Shown here: one piece after another, positions 26,857 through 34,931 of the stretch
Layout of the letters: every line of letters begins with the position of its first letter
Numbering within the stretch: the stretch's first letter is position 1
Assembly: GCA_945897955.1 (NCBI GenBank)
Contig: CAMDGQ010000001.1
Coordinates: 1-49,372, forward strand
Direction: 5' to 3'
Source of the DNA: Tepidiphilus sp. J10
GTDB lineage: Bacteria > Pseudomonadota > Gammaproteobacteria > Burkholderiales > Thiobacillaceae
DNA length: 49,372 bases
Notes under the pieces: model-generated
The model's input: the letters and a program-made list of their open reading frames with translations, nothing else
Told to the model about the DNA's origin: nothing
Database searches by the model: none
Position numbers and translations under genes: made by a program

Positions 26857-27650
26857 GGTGCGTCCTTCGCACAGCGAAAGCCGATGGAGCCGTAGATGGC
26901 ATCGTCCTGCCGGGGCGGTTTGGTGTTGCGGAAAGAGCTTCTCAAGTTGTTCCGCTCCTCGTCCCAGGAGCCGCCGCGCACCACTTTTCGCGGGCTGGCG
27001 GCAGGGCCTTTGAGGTCGCCTTTGGCGTAGCGCGCCAGTGCGTCCGGGGCGTAGCCGTTACCGATCCATTCTCCGGCGTTGCCGTGCATGTCGAACAGAC
27101 CCAGGGCGTTGGCTCGGCGCGAGCCTGCCGGCCAGGTGCGGTCCTCGCCGCAGCCGTCCAGTTCCTTCCCGGCGGAGCCCTGCGTCTTGCCGTCGTCCAG
27201 AATGGCCTGCTTGCAACTGACCGATTGGCCCCAGGGGTAACGTGAGGTTGAGCCTGCACGCGCCGCCTTTTCCCATTCCGCCTCCCACGGCAGGCGTCCG
27301 CCTTGCCACTGGCAATAGGCCTGCGCCTGCTCCCAGTCCACGCAGTTGACCGGATGGGCATCGCGTCCCGGCGCGGCGAAATTGCAGTACTGGCTGCGCG
27401 AGTGAGTCAGCGGCGGCGCGCAGCGTCCTGCCTCGATGCAGGCGCGGTATTGCGCCACCGTGACCTCGTGGGTGTCGATGGCGAAGGCGGGTACGGACAC
27501 CGTGACCCCGCCGGGCTTGCCCTCGTCCTTTTCACAGGCGGTATCGCCTTTTGAACAGCCCATCTGGAACGGCCCCGCCGGGACGGTGACTTGGCCGGCC
27601 CAGGCGGATTGCAGCAACAGCGAAAGGGAGAGTGCGATCAGTCTGCGCAT
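26853..27650 (-). CDS. Exported SUMF1/formylglycine-generating-enzyme-like protein
   Basis: 265 residues with signal peptide (to AWA, residue ~18). The sulfatase-modifying-factor fold is shown by [89 protein letters not shown] and the end [10 protein letters not shown]. The copper-binding cysteine pair of true formylglycine enzymes (C..xxxC late in the protein) is not evident, so this may be a non-catalytic or differently active member. No sulfatase gene is nearby. Confidence 0.85.
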   Translation of the reverse strand: MRRLIALSLSLLLQSAWAGQVTVPAGPFQMGCSKGDTACEKDEGKPGGVTVSVPAFAIDTHEVTVAQYRACIEAGRCAPPLTHSRSQYCNFAAPGRDAHPVNCVDWEQAQAYCQWQGGRLPWEAEWEKAARAGSTSRYPWGQSVSCKQAILDDGKTQGSAGKELDGCGEDRTWPAGSRRANALGLFDMHGNAGEWIGNGYAPDALARYAKGDLKGPAASPRKVVRGGSWDEERNNLRSSFRNTKPPRQDDAIYGSIGFRCAKDAP

Positions 27651-27696
27651 GGGGATTCCTGGTGGATGGGGTGTATGGGGGATGCGGATCAGAAAC

Positions 27697-28140
27697 CTAC
27701 TCCACCGGCAGGCCCAGCTTGCGCCAGCCGATAAAGCCGTCCGCGTAGTTCCTGACGTTCGTGTAGCCCATCTGTTGCAGCGTATGGGCGGCCAGGGGGC
27801 TGCGGATGTTGGCGCCGCAGTACACCACGATGGGGGTGTCCTTGCGCCGGGCGTGCCCGGTGACGCGGAATTCCAGCCAGCCGCGCGGGATGTTGACGTT
27901 CTGGGCCGCCTTGATGGCGCCGCCCATGCCTTCCACCTCGCTCGGGGTGCGGATGTCGATGAGCACCAGATCGGGGTTGCGTTCAATTTCGCGCTTGAGT
28001 TCCTGGGTGGAGATGTCACGCACCTGGGCGGCGATCTCGCGGGTCAATTGGTCGCCGTCCTTGATGCCGGGCACGTCGGCCGAAACCACGGTGGGGAGCA
28101 GGGCCAGACAGGCGGCAAGAAGCAATGCGGTTTTTTTCAT
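27697..28140 (-). CDS. Periplasmic rhodanese-like protein, first
   Basis: 147 residues. A signal peptide (to VVSA, residue ~21) precedes one rhodanese domain with LVLIDIRTPSEVEGMGGAIKAAQNVNI and the active loop CGANIRS (nucleophile C108). Such proteins transfer sulfane sulfur or reduce oxidised thiols. It lies between a second rhodanese and the SUMF1-like gene with short gaps, all on one strand. Confidence 0.88.
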   Translation of the reverse strand: MKKTALLLAACLALLPTVVSADVPGIKDGDQLTREIAAQVRDISTQELKREIERNPDLVLIDIRTPSEVEGMGGAIKAAQNVNIPRGWLEFRVTGHARRKDTPIVVYCGANIRSPLAAHTLQQMGYTNVRNYADGFIGWRKLGLPVE

Positions 28141-28171
28141 GGATGGCCTTTCGGTTCGGGAGAAGTCGTCG

Positions 28172-28600
28172 TCAACACGCCGGGCAGGGCTGCACCGGCA
28201 GGCCGCGCTTGAGCCAGCCCGGCCCGGCGGCGCTGCCCTTCATGCCTTCCTTGACGTTGTACACCTGGGTGAAGCCCAGGCCTTGCAGATACTTCTGGGC
28301 ATGGGTAGTGCGGTTCCCGGTGCGGCAGATCAGGGCGATGGGGGCGTTCTTGTCGCCTTTCGCCGCTTGCAGGATGGCGCGGGTCAGGACTTCCGGCCCC
28401 AGGTAGAAGTCCACCCGGTCGGCGCCGGGGGCGATCCCGGTTTCACGCCATTCCTCCGGGGTGCGGATGTCGATCAGCTTCAGTTTGCCGGCTTGGGTGG
28501 CCGCCAGGGCCTGGGGGGCGGAGAGGTCGGGTTCGGCATGGGCGGAGCCGACGAGGCAGGCGAAGGCCAGCAGGGCCGGGACGAGTTTGTTCAGGATCAT
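28172..28600 (-). CDS. Periplasmic rhodanese-like protein, second
   Basis: 142 residues. Signal peptide to SAHA (residue ~22), rhodanese domain with LIDIRTPEEWRETGIAPGA and active loop CRTGNRT (C92). It ends with an extra CPAC tail, a thioredoxin-like CxxC that the neighbouring rhodanese lacks. It is not a recent duplicate of the first: identity outside the motifs is low. Confidence 0.88.
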   Translation of the reverse strand: MILNKLVPALLAFACLVGSAHAEPDLSAPQALAATQAGKLKLIDIRTPEEWRETGIAPGADRVDFYLGPEVLTRAILQAAKGDKNAPIALICRTGNRTTHAQKYLQGLGFTQVYNVKEGMKGSAAGPGWLKRGLPVQPCPAC

Positions 28601-28618
28601 GTCGAGGCTCCGTGTCGA

Positions 28619-29242
28619 TCAGCTTCTGGCCACCAGGAAATCCAGCACGTCGAGTGTGCGCTCGCGGCTGCCTGTCAATGCGGGGCTGGTGAGGTAACGG
28701 CCGTTCACCATCAGGGTGGGCACGCCGTCGAGGCCGACGTGGCGCGTGGTCTCAAGCGCTTGACGCACCTTGGCATCCACGCCGAAAGCGCTCATCGCCT
28801 GGCGGAACCTGTTTGCATCCAGGCCAAGGCCGCCCGCGAAGGCCGTCAGGGAAGACTCGTCGTTGAGCTGTTTTCCCGCTACATGAATGGCGTCGAACAG
28901 CGGTTTGTGGATGCGTTCCAGCACGCCCAGCGATTCGGCGGCGTAATAGGTGCGGGCGTGGACGGCCCAACTGTCGCCGAGCACGGCCGGCAGCCGGTTG
29001 AAGGCGACCTTGGGATGACGCGCTCGCCAGCCGTCGAGGAGGGGCTCCAACTGGTGGCAGTGGGGGCAGCCGTACCAGAACAACTCCAGCACCTCCGCCC
29101 GGCCCTTGCGCGCCACGGGCAGGGGCTTGGCCAGGCGCCGGTAGTCGATGCCCTCGTCAAAGGCCTCGCCGGCCAGGGTGGGCCGGGCCAGGCCCAGGAG
29201 GGGAAGCAGAGTTGCGTAGCGGAGGAATCGGCGTCGTTGCAT
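28619..29242 (-). CDS. DsbA-like thiol:disulfide interchange protein
   Basis: 207 residues. An N-terminal MQRRRFLRYATLLPLLGLARPTLA has a twin-arginine-like stretch and an export signal. The thioredoxin fold has active site CPHC (C59, C62) in LELFWYGCPHCHQLEP and the cis-proline loop GVPTLMVNGRY. DsbA oxidises cysteine pairs in newly exported proteins; CPHC is the E. coli DsbA sequence. A longer reading frame upstream is rejected because it lacks a ribosome site and signal. Confidence 0.9.
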   Translation of the reverse strand: MQRRRFLRYATLLPLLGLARPTLAGEAFDEGIDYRRLAKPLPVARKGRAEVLELFWYGCPHCHQLEPLLDGWRARHPKVAFNRLPAVLGDSWAVHARTYYAAESLGVLERIHKPLFDAIHVAGKQLNDESSLTAFAGGLGLDANRFRQAMSAFGVDAKVRQALETTRHVGLDGVPTLMVNGRYLTSPALTGSRERTLDVLDFLVARS

Positions 29243-29285
29243 GGCGTTTCGTTCAAAGAGGTTGTCGGTGGGGTCGTCGGTAAGG

Positions 29286-30026
29286 TCAGCGTTGGGTTTT
29301 CGGTTTCCCGGCACGGGCGAGGGCCTGTTCCAGTTGCGCGGCGGGCGCGTAGCCGCCGATGCGCATGCCGTCGGACAGGAAGATTGTCGGAGTGCCGGTG
29401 ATGTTGTACTTGCGGCCCAGGGCCTTGAGCTTCTCCAGGGGCGCGTCGCACTGGGTTTTACCATTCGCTGTGCCGGGGTTCTTGCCGTTCAGTATCCAGT
29501 CGCGCCAAGCCTGGCCCTTGTCTTTGGCGCACCAGATGGCGCGGGCCTTGTCTTCGGAATCCGGCGACAGGATGGGCAGCAGGAAGGTGTAGACGGTGAT
29601 GTCGTCGAGCTTTTCCAGTTCCTGGGCCAGTTTGCGGCAATAGGCGCAGTTGGGATCCTCGAAGGTGGCAAGTACCCGGCGGCCCTTGCCCTTCACCTGT
29701 TTGGCCGCCAGTTCCAGGGGCAGGTCGGAAAAGCGGATGCGGGACAGTTCCGCCTTGCGTTCCTGGGTCAGATTGCGCCCCGCCTTCAGATCCACCACGT
29801 TGCCCAGGACCACATAGCGGCCCTGAGGTTCGATGTAAAACAGCTCGCCGTCCACCCGCACCTCGTAGAAATCCAGGAATCCGGCGGGGGCGATGGCCTC
29901 GATGCGGTTGTCCGGGCCGATCCATCCTTGCACAGCGCGGCGCACGGCGGCCTCGTCGGCGTGGGCCAGGCCGATGCAGGCCGGTAAACAGAGGAAAAAA
30001 GTCAGCAGAAGGGAGGGAAATGACAT
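29286..30026 (-). CDS. DsbC/DsbG-like disulfide isomerase
   Basis: 246 residues with signal peptide (to AHA, residue ~23). The N-terminal dimerisation region has FLDFYEVRVDGELFYIEPQGRYVVLGNVVDL, the catalytic domain starts at ~115 with LATFEDPNCAYCRKL (C127, C130), and the cis-proline loop is ITGTPTIFLSDGMRIGGY. It would reshuffle or reduce wrong disulfides in the periplasm. The reductant DsbD is not in this window, though the last gene of the operon carries a DsbD-alpha-like domain. Confidence 0.92.
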   Translation of the reverse strand: MSFPSLLLTFFLCLPACIGLAHADEAAVRRAVQGWIGPDNRIEAIAPAGFLDFYEVRVDGELFYIEPQGRYVVLGNVVDLKAGRNLTQERKAELSRIRFSDLPLELAAKQVKGKGRRVLATFEDPNCAYCRKLAQELEKLDDITVYTFLLPILSPDSEDKARAIWCAKDKGQAWRDWILNGKNPGTANGKTQCDAPLEKLKALGRKYNITGTPTIFLSDGMRIGGYAPAAQLEQALARAGKPKTQR

Positions 30027-30095
30027 AAGCGTCCTTGGAAAAAGAGGATGGAGCGGTATTCGAGGTTGGAACAGGCCGTGCGGCGGTGGTTCCGT

Positions 30096-30848
30096 TCAGG
30101 TCCGCTTGCCCCGCCAGTGCACCGCATTCTGGAGGTTCGCCTCGGCGCCACGTACCAGTGCGTCGGACTCGGCCACTAGCGCGATGCTGCCTTCGCCCGC
30201 CGGCAATATGCTGACGGCGAGGCCGGCCTTGAACAGGCGCAGGGCGTCGCTGACCGGCTTGGTCGGCATCAGGATCAGAGTAACCTTGCCTTGCGGAGTC
30301 TTGAGCACGATGTGCTCACCGGTGCCTCCACCCGGCAGAGGGCAGCGGCCGGCATAGCTGGCCTGGATCGCAGCTTGGGCGGGCGCGTTAATGAACTCGC
30401 CGCCGCCGCGTTCGAAGGCGCGCACCAATTTGACCTCGGGTATCCGCTCGTCGATGGCCAGCACCTCGGGTTCGTGGATGACATGGTCGATCACGCCGGC
30501 GGCCAGGGTTTCCGGACTCATGCCACGCGGCAGCATGAAATTCAGGCCCAGGGCCAGCACCAAGGTGGCGGCCAGGGCGGGCAGCCAGACGCCCACGGGC
30601 GTGAAGCGGTCCATGAAGCGCGGCCGGGCGCCGAGCAGGATGCGGTCGGCCAGGCCGTCGGGCACCGGGATGGAGAGGGCCTGATAGAGGGATTCCTCCT
30701 GCTGGCGCAGGTCCAGGTAGAAACTGGCGCAGGCAGGGCAGGCCGCCTCGTGCTCCAGGGCGGCCGGGCCCGGATGTTGCGGATCGGCCAGGGCCAAGCG
30801 ACGGAATTCCAGGCAGTTCATGGCTTGGGGTGGTGTGGGGTGGCTCAT
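30096..30848 (-). CDS. Membrane anti-sigma factor with ZAS motif (DUF3379-like)
   Basis: 250 residues. The cytoplasmic part carries HEAACPAC (H33, C37, C40), the HxxxCxxC zinc-binding anti-sigma motif, which in several families senses thiol oxidation. A single membrane segment lies near residues 88-106, and the periplasmic remainder has no recognised domain. The opening NCLEFRRLALADP resembles DUF3379. It starts one base after the ECF gene stop, with AAGGAGG inside that gene's end, so the pair is coupled. It would hold the ECF factor inactive; the trigger is inferred to be redox or metal stress. Confidence 0.85.
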   Translation of the reverse strand: MSHPTPPQAMNCLEFRRLALADPQHPGPAALEHEAACPACASFYLDLRQQEESLYQALSIPVPDGLADRILLGARPRFMDRFTPVGVWLPALAATLVLALGLNFMLPRGMSPETLAAGVIDHVIHEPEVLAIDERIPEVKLVRAFERGGGEFINAPAQAAIQASYAGRCPLPGGGTGEHIVLKTPQGKVTLILMPTKPVSDALRLFKAGLAVSILPAGEGSIALVAESDALVRGAEANLQNAVHWRGKRT

Positions 30849-30849
30849 G

Positions 30850-31350
30850 TCAGCCCTCCTTGCGTTTCGTTTCAGGCTCGCCCAGCCACAGCCGACGCAG
30901 GGCCAGGCGGGCACGGGTCAGGCGTTGCATCACGGCGGCCTCATTGATGCCCAGGGTATCGCCGATCTCGGCGCAGGACAGGCCGCCCAGCACCTGCATC
31001 AGCAGCGGTTCCCGGTAGCCGGGGGCAAGCATGGCCACCTGTTCGCGCACGGCGTAGTCCCGTTCCAGATCCAGCCCGTCGGAGATGGGCAGGTCGCCAA
31101 GCTCGCGCTCATCCATGTCCAGTTGCCTGCGTTCATGCAGCCGGGCGTGCTCGTTGCGCAGGATGCGGTAGAGCCAGGGTTTGACCGTGTCCATGTCATG
31201 CAGTTGGTCGCGCGATTTCCAGGCGCGGGTGAAGGTCTCCTGCACCAGGTCTTCGGCCTGGCCCCGGTCGCGGCACTGCCAGTACGCGAAGCGGAACAGC
31301 TCCGCCGAGTAGGCGCGGACCAGATGTTCGAAGTTGTGGTGGGTGAGCAT
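30850..31350 (-). CDS. ECF RNA polymerase sigma factor
   Basis: 166 residues. Sigma2 has ELFRFAYWQCRDRGQAEDLVQETFTRAWKS (residues ~15-45), and sigma4 has REPLLMQVLGGLSCAEIGDTLGINEAAVMQRLTRARLALR near the C-terminus. The ATG at 31350 overlaps the DoxX stop (TGATG), so the longer reading is rejected. It lies mid-operon with its anti-sigma factor directly downstream. It is the only sigma factor in the window and the best candidate to read the GTCAGG-N15-CGAC/CGGTC promoters, including the one before its own operon. Confidence 0.93.
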   Translation of the reverse strand: MLTHHNFEHLVRAYSAELFRFAYWQCRDRGQAEDLVQETFTRAWKSRDQLHDMDTVKPWLYRILRNEHARLHERRQLDMDERELGDLPISDGLDLERDYAVREQVAMLAPGYREPLLMQVLGGLSCAEIGDTLGINEAAVMQRLTRARLALRRLWLGEPETKRKEG

Positions 31351-31787
31351 CAACGCGCCTTGAACAGCCAAGCGTCCAGGGACAGTTTGCCCGGACCATG
31401 CACGGCGAAGAAGGCCAGCAGCATGCCCCAGTAAAGGTGTTGCTGGAGGCCGACCTCGGACAGGTCAGGGTAGGACACCACCGCCATGACGTTGAACAGG
31501 AACAGGGCCAGGGCGGCGAAATGTCCGAACAGACCAAGGATCAACAGCGCCGGCAGGGTCAACTCGGCGGCGGTGCCGAGATACGCTGCCCATTCGAAGG
31601 GCAGCAGGGGCACGGCGTATTCGTACTCGAACAGGGCCAGGGTGGAATCCCAGGACTGGATTTTCACCAGGCCGGACTTGAAGAAGATCCAGGCCACATA
31701 GAGGCGCAGGCCCAGGTCCACGACGGGGGCGACAAACTCAAGGGGCCGGGTGACGGCGGGATACAGGGTGCGCAGACGGTCAAGCAT
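31350..31787 (-). CDS. DoxX family membrane protein
   Basis: 145 residues with four predicted membrane segments. DoxX features are LRLYVAWIFFKSGLVKIQSWDSTLALFEYEYAVPLLP and LPALLILGLFGHFAALALFLFNVM. DoxX-like proteins often sit beside ECF or oxidoreductase genes; the molecular role is unclear. It overlaps the GMC gene by eight bases and the ECF gene by one to four. Confidence 0.9.
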   Translation of the reverse strand: MLDRLRTLYPAVTRPLEFVAPVVDLGLRLYVAWIFFKSGLVKIQSWDSTLALFEYEYAVPLLPFEWAAYLGTAAELTLPALLILGLFGHFAALALFLFNVMAVVSYPDLSEVGLQQHLYWGMLLAFFAVHGPGKLSLDAWLFKAR

Positions 31788-33513
31788 GGGGGTCTCCTTG
31801 TGATTTACCGAGTGTGTTGCCGGGTGTGTTACCAAGCTGGGCCATGATTTTGTCGGCCACCCGGAAGGCGTTGGCATAGATGGTCCAGGTGTGGGGCACG
31901 CTGCCGCCAGTGGGCATGAAGCTGCCGTCGGTGACGAACAGGTTCTCGCAGTCGTGGGCGCGGCAGTCGGGGTCGAGCACCGAGGTTTTCGGGTCGCGGC
32001 CAAAGCGGCAGCCGCCGGCCTGGAGGTTGGTGGGCGGATTGCCCACGGCGTAGGAAATGACTTCCTCGGCGCCCAGCTGCTTCAGCACCTCTGCCCCCTT
32101 GTTGGCGAGATACCAGCCCACTCCCAGGTTCTTCGGATGGAAATCCACCCGTAGCCGCGCCACCGGCAGGCCCCATTTGTCCTTGAGCGTGGGGTCTAGG
32201 CTGACGCGGCAGTCGTCATGGGGCAGCCAGTCGCAGAAGGCCTCGATCTTCACCCCCCGGCCGAAGCGGAAATAGTTCTCCAGATTGCGTTTGAGCGGTT
32301 TGCCCCACACCAGCCGGCCATCCTCCTTCAGCAGGGGGGCGGCGCGGGCGATGGGGGCCGGATGCACCTCCACCAGGTCGATGGTGCCGCCCTTCTGGCG
32401 CGGGCCGAAGGCGCGGTCGTTGATCACGTACCAATCTTGCAAAGCGCGATTCACGAAAGTGCCAAATTCACGCAGCGGCTCGCCGAATTTCTTGAAAGAC
32501 AGCCGACCCGAGCCAGAACCGCCACCGGCGAAGATCAGGTTGCGGCCCACCTGGCCGTGGTTGTTGCCGAGGCCTTGCGGATGGCGCGGGCCGGTGGACA
32601 TAAGCAGCAGCCGCGAGGTTTCGATGGCTTGGCAGGCGACGGCGAACAGGCGGGCGCGCACCTGGCGCTTTTGCCCTTCCCGGTCGAAGTAATGGGCGGC
32701 GACGACCTTGCCGGTCGAGTCGCTTTCCAAACGATAAGACATGGCATGCGGCCGCACCTCGCAACGCCCGGTGGCCACCGCCCGGTTGAGCAACGCCGCG
32801 CGGCTGCTGCCTTTGGCGCCGGTGGCGCAGCCGTAACTGCCGCAGTAGCCGCTGTAGCTGCAACCGCCGCGCCCCTGGTCGGGTTTGGACAGAATGGCGC
32901 GCGGCGTGGGGATAGGGTGGTAGCCCAACGACTTGCCCGCCGCGTCGATCCAGCCGGCGATGGGGTGCTCGCGGGTGGGCGGATAGGGGAAATCGGGGGT
33001 GCTCCTCGGCTCCTGGTTCGGATGCGCCACCACCCGGCCGGAAATGCCCACCTCCCGCTCAACCAGGGCGTAGTACGGCTCCAGGTCGTCGTAGGCAATC
33101 GGCCAGTCGGCCACGTTGGCGCCCTCGATAGGGCCGAAAGTCGAACGCAGACGGAAGTCCACCGGCTTCAAGCGGTGGAAATGCCCGCTCATCAGGTTGG
33201 TGGCGCCGCCGACCATGTTGCCGTTCCACAGGTCCCAGCCGGCCTCATGGGCGGGGCGGGTCTGCCAAGAGCCGTCGCCGTCTTCCGTGTCCTCCCGCGT
33301 CTCCAGCATCTTGGGTTCCGTCTTCGCGTCCGGGAAATAGGCGCGGCGACGGCAGCAGGCCAGTTCGTCCTTGTAGAAATCCTTCTCGTTGAACCACGGC
33401 CCCTTTTCCAGCACCACCACCCGGTAGCCAGCCTGGGCCAGGCGCCACGCCACCGGGCCGCCGCCGGCGCCGCTGCCGATCACGCAGACATCAAATTCTT
33501 CAGTGGCATTCAT
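31780..33513 (-). CDS. GMC-type FAD oxidoreductase (gluconate 2-dehydrogenase large subunit-like)
   Basis: 577 residues. FAD loop CVIGSGAGGGPVAWRLAQAG near the start, NGNMVGGATNLMSGHFHRL near 95, a cysteine cluster GGCSYSGYCGSYGCATGAKGSSR near 205, and the C-terminal GMC signature GSVPHTWTIYANAFRVADKI. With the next gene upstream it forms the subunit pair known from periplasmic gluconate 2-dehydrogenases. The cytochrome c subunit of those enzymes is absent, so the electron acceptor and substrate are open. No signal peptide; export might rely on the Tat signal of its partner. Confidence 0.88.
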   Translation of the reverse strand: MNATEEFDVCVIGSGAGGGPVAWRLAQAGYRVVVLEKGPWFNEKDFYKDELACCRRRAYFPDAKTEPKMLETREDTEDGDGSWQTRPAHEAGWDLWNGNMVGGATNLMSGHFHRLKPVDFRLRSTFGPIEGANVADWPIAYDDLEPYYALVEREVGISGRVVAHPNQEPRSTPDFPYPPTREHPIAGWIDAAGKSLGYHPIPTPRAILSKPDQGRGGCSYSGYCGSYGCATGAKGSSRAALLNRAVATGRCEVRPHAMSYRLESDSTGKVVAAHYFDREGQKRQVRARLFAVACQAIETSRLLLMSTGPRHPQGLGNNHGQVGRNLIFAGGGSGSGRLSFKKFGEPLREFGTFVNRALQDWYVINDRAFGPRQKGGTIDLVEVHPAPIARAAPLLKEDGRLVWGKPLKRNLENYFRFGRGVKIEAFCDWLPHDDCRVSLDPTLKDKWGLPVARLRVDFHPKNLGVGWYLANKGAEVLKQLGAEEVISYAVGNPPTNLQAGGCRFGRDPKTSVLDPDCRAHDCENLFVTDGSFMPTGGSVPHTWTIYANAFRVADKIMAQLGNTPGNTLGKSQGDPHA

Positions 33514-34046
33514 AGGGATTTCAGCAGAAACCAGCGTTTCCCCGCTGGCGGGCGGGGGAAGCCGGGGTTGTGATCGAGCCAGCGCCAGCCGACTCCGCTC
33601 GGATTGCCGCCGTAAACCGGGTCGGCAAGCAGCGCTTCGATGAGGTAGTTGAGCATACCCTCCAGCCAGGCACGGCCGGACTCGGTGGCTTCGACGGCGC
33701 GCAGCACCGCCTCGCGCTCCGCTTCGTCCAGTTCGGTGAAGGCACGGGGCTTGGCCTGGGCCTCCACGGCTTCGGCACCCCGGAGGATGGCGGCGCGCTC
33801 GGCGGGGTCGAAACCCGGCACGTCGAGGGCTGCCTTGAGATAGCCCAGGGTATCCAGTTCCGCCGCGCCCGGCGCCTTCGCTTCGGAAGGGAACAGGTGG
33901 GCATGGACGGCGGCCAGGGTGCGCCAGACAGTGTCGGGCAGGTCGGCCTGGGCGCCTGGACGGCCACAGCCGGACAAGCTGGTGAGAGACAACGTCGGCG
34001 CGGCGGCGAGGCCGGCTGTTTGGAAGAGGAAGGTGCGCCGTTTCAT
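33510..34046 (-). CDS. Gluconate 2-dehydrogenase subunit 3 family protein
   Basis: 178 residues. The N-terminus MKRRTFLFQTAGLAAAP looks like a Tat signal and is followed by LSLTSLSGC, a possible lipobox (C27). The body fits the gluconate_2-dh3 family: LPDTVWRTLAAVHAHLFPSE, LNYLIEALLADPVYGGNPSGVGW and a C-terminal GFPRPP. It overlaps the GMC gene by four bases, as these partner subunits usually do. Confidence 0.87.
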   Translation of the reverse strand: MKRRTFLFQTAGLAAAPTLSLTSLSGCGRPGAQADLPDTVWRTLAAVHAHLFPSEAKAPGAAELDTLGYLKAALDVPGFDPAERAAILRGAEAVEAQAKPRAFTELDEAEREAVLRAVEATESGRAWLEGMLNYLIEALLADPVYGGNPSGVGWRWLDHNPGFPRPPAGKRWFLLKSL

Positions 34047-34055
34047 TGGTGCATC

Positions 34056-34496
34056 TCAGCGGTGCGCCTCGGGCCGGGGGTCGTCGGCCACGGCCACCAG
34101 CAGCCAGTACAGCCAGTCCGGCTCCAGGTAGCCGCGCTTCTGGACGATCTCGCGGCCCTCGCCGTCGAGGATCACCACCGCTGGCACGCCGCGCGCGCCA
34201 TAGCGCTTCATGATCGCCGGTTCGTGGTCGATATCGGCGCGCACCGGAATGTAGTGTTGCCTAAGGGTCTCCAGCACGCGTGGGTCGCGGAAACCGGTTT
34301 CCTCCATCTTGCGGCAGGCCACACACCATTCCGCCTTCACGTCCAGCAGGACGAGGCGGCCTTGCCGTTTCGCCTGTTCGAACACGATGGGCGACCAGGT
34401 TTGCCAGGCCGGCCGATCATCCAGGGCGAAACTCGCCTCCGATGACAGCGCCAACAGCAAGCCAAAAACAAGGGTCGAAAATGGATGTCGAGTCAT
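34056..34496 (-). CDS. Exported thioredoxin-like protein (thioredoxin_7/DsbD-gamma-like)
   Basis: 146 residues. Signal peptide to SFA (residue ~24), then VLLDVKAEWCVACRKMEETGF with redox pair C58/C61 and cis-proline loop GVPAVVILDGEG. The CVAC site resembles the gamma domain of DsbD (CVAC), so a reducing role is likely. Nine bases separate it from the next gene. Confidence 0.88.
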   Translation of the reverse strand: MTRHPFSTLVFGLLLALSSEASFALDDRPAWQTWSPIVFEQAKRQGRLVLLDVKAEWCVACRKMEETGFRDPRVLETLRQHYIPVRADIDHEPAIMKRYGARGVPAVVILDGEGREIVQKRGYLEPDWLYWLLVAVADDPRPEAHR

Positions 34497-34562
34497 AAGT
34501 TATCGATGCGCAATCGGGGCGGTCCGGCCGTGGCCGGAACCGCGCAGCGAGTCTCGTATTGT

Positions 34563-34814
34563 TTACTTCTTTGCCACCTTGCCGCCCGCGATCTTGTCGC
34601 AGGTGCCTTTGGGCACGTAGATCCAGGCTTCGGGCTCGTTGTCCTTCTTGGCGGTGCCGGCGCAGGACGAGGTGGCGGTACCGCAGTCGTTCTTGCCCGC
34701 CTTGGCGATGCCGGCGCATTTTTCCATGTCGCCCTTGGCGGCGAAGGTGGGACCGGCACCCAGGGCGAACAGGCTGGCGATGGCGGAAGCGATGATGAGG
34801 TGGCGTGTATTCAT
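34563..34814 (-). CDS. BufA1 family periplasmic protein (DUF2282)
   Basis: 83 residues. A signal peptide (to TFA, residue ~25) precedes the DUF2282 pattern with four cysteines C33, C44, C51 and C72, in EKCAGIAKAGKNDCGTATSSCAG and EAWIYVPKGTCDKIAGG. Relatives are metallophore-like copper-binding peptides whose cysteines are modified by the BufB (DUF692, MNIO) enzyme with help of BufC. No DUF692 gene is present in this window. It is the first gene of the redox operon, with AGGAG well placed. Confidence 0.92.
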   Translation of the reverse strand: MNTRHLIIASAIASLFALGAGPTFAAKGDMEKCAGIAKAGKNDCGTATSSCAGTAKKDNEPEAWIYVPKGTCDKIAGGKVAKK

Positions 34815-34874
34815 GGTATTTCTCCTGAAGGGTTGGCAATGGATCGCGGCCGAATGGCCCCGTCCGACCGATAA

Positions 34875-34901
34875 AGACCGGGCCGGATACGCATTCCTGA
34901 C
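34875..34901 (-). promoter_or_regulatory. ECF-type promoter, type B, for the bufA-ECF redox operon
   Basis: On the minus strand GTCAGG, 15 bases, CGGTCT, continuing TTATC. The -35 and following AAT match the arsS and gnd sites, while the -10 matches the second promoters of small-protein copies 2 and 3 (CGGTCTTAATC in copy 3). If used by the ECF factor encoded in this operon, it is autoregulatory. Confidence 0.6.
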
Positions 34902-34931
34902 ACGGGCAGGAAAAAACTCCCGGTCCGAAGC

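Noticed and set aside
26853..27650. SUMF1-like protein as an active formylglycine-generating enzyme
   Set aside because: The catalytic copper cysteine pair is not evident and no sulfatase or sulfatase-type motif lies nearby.
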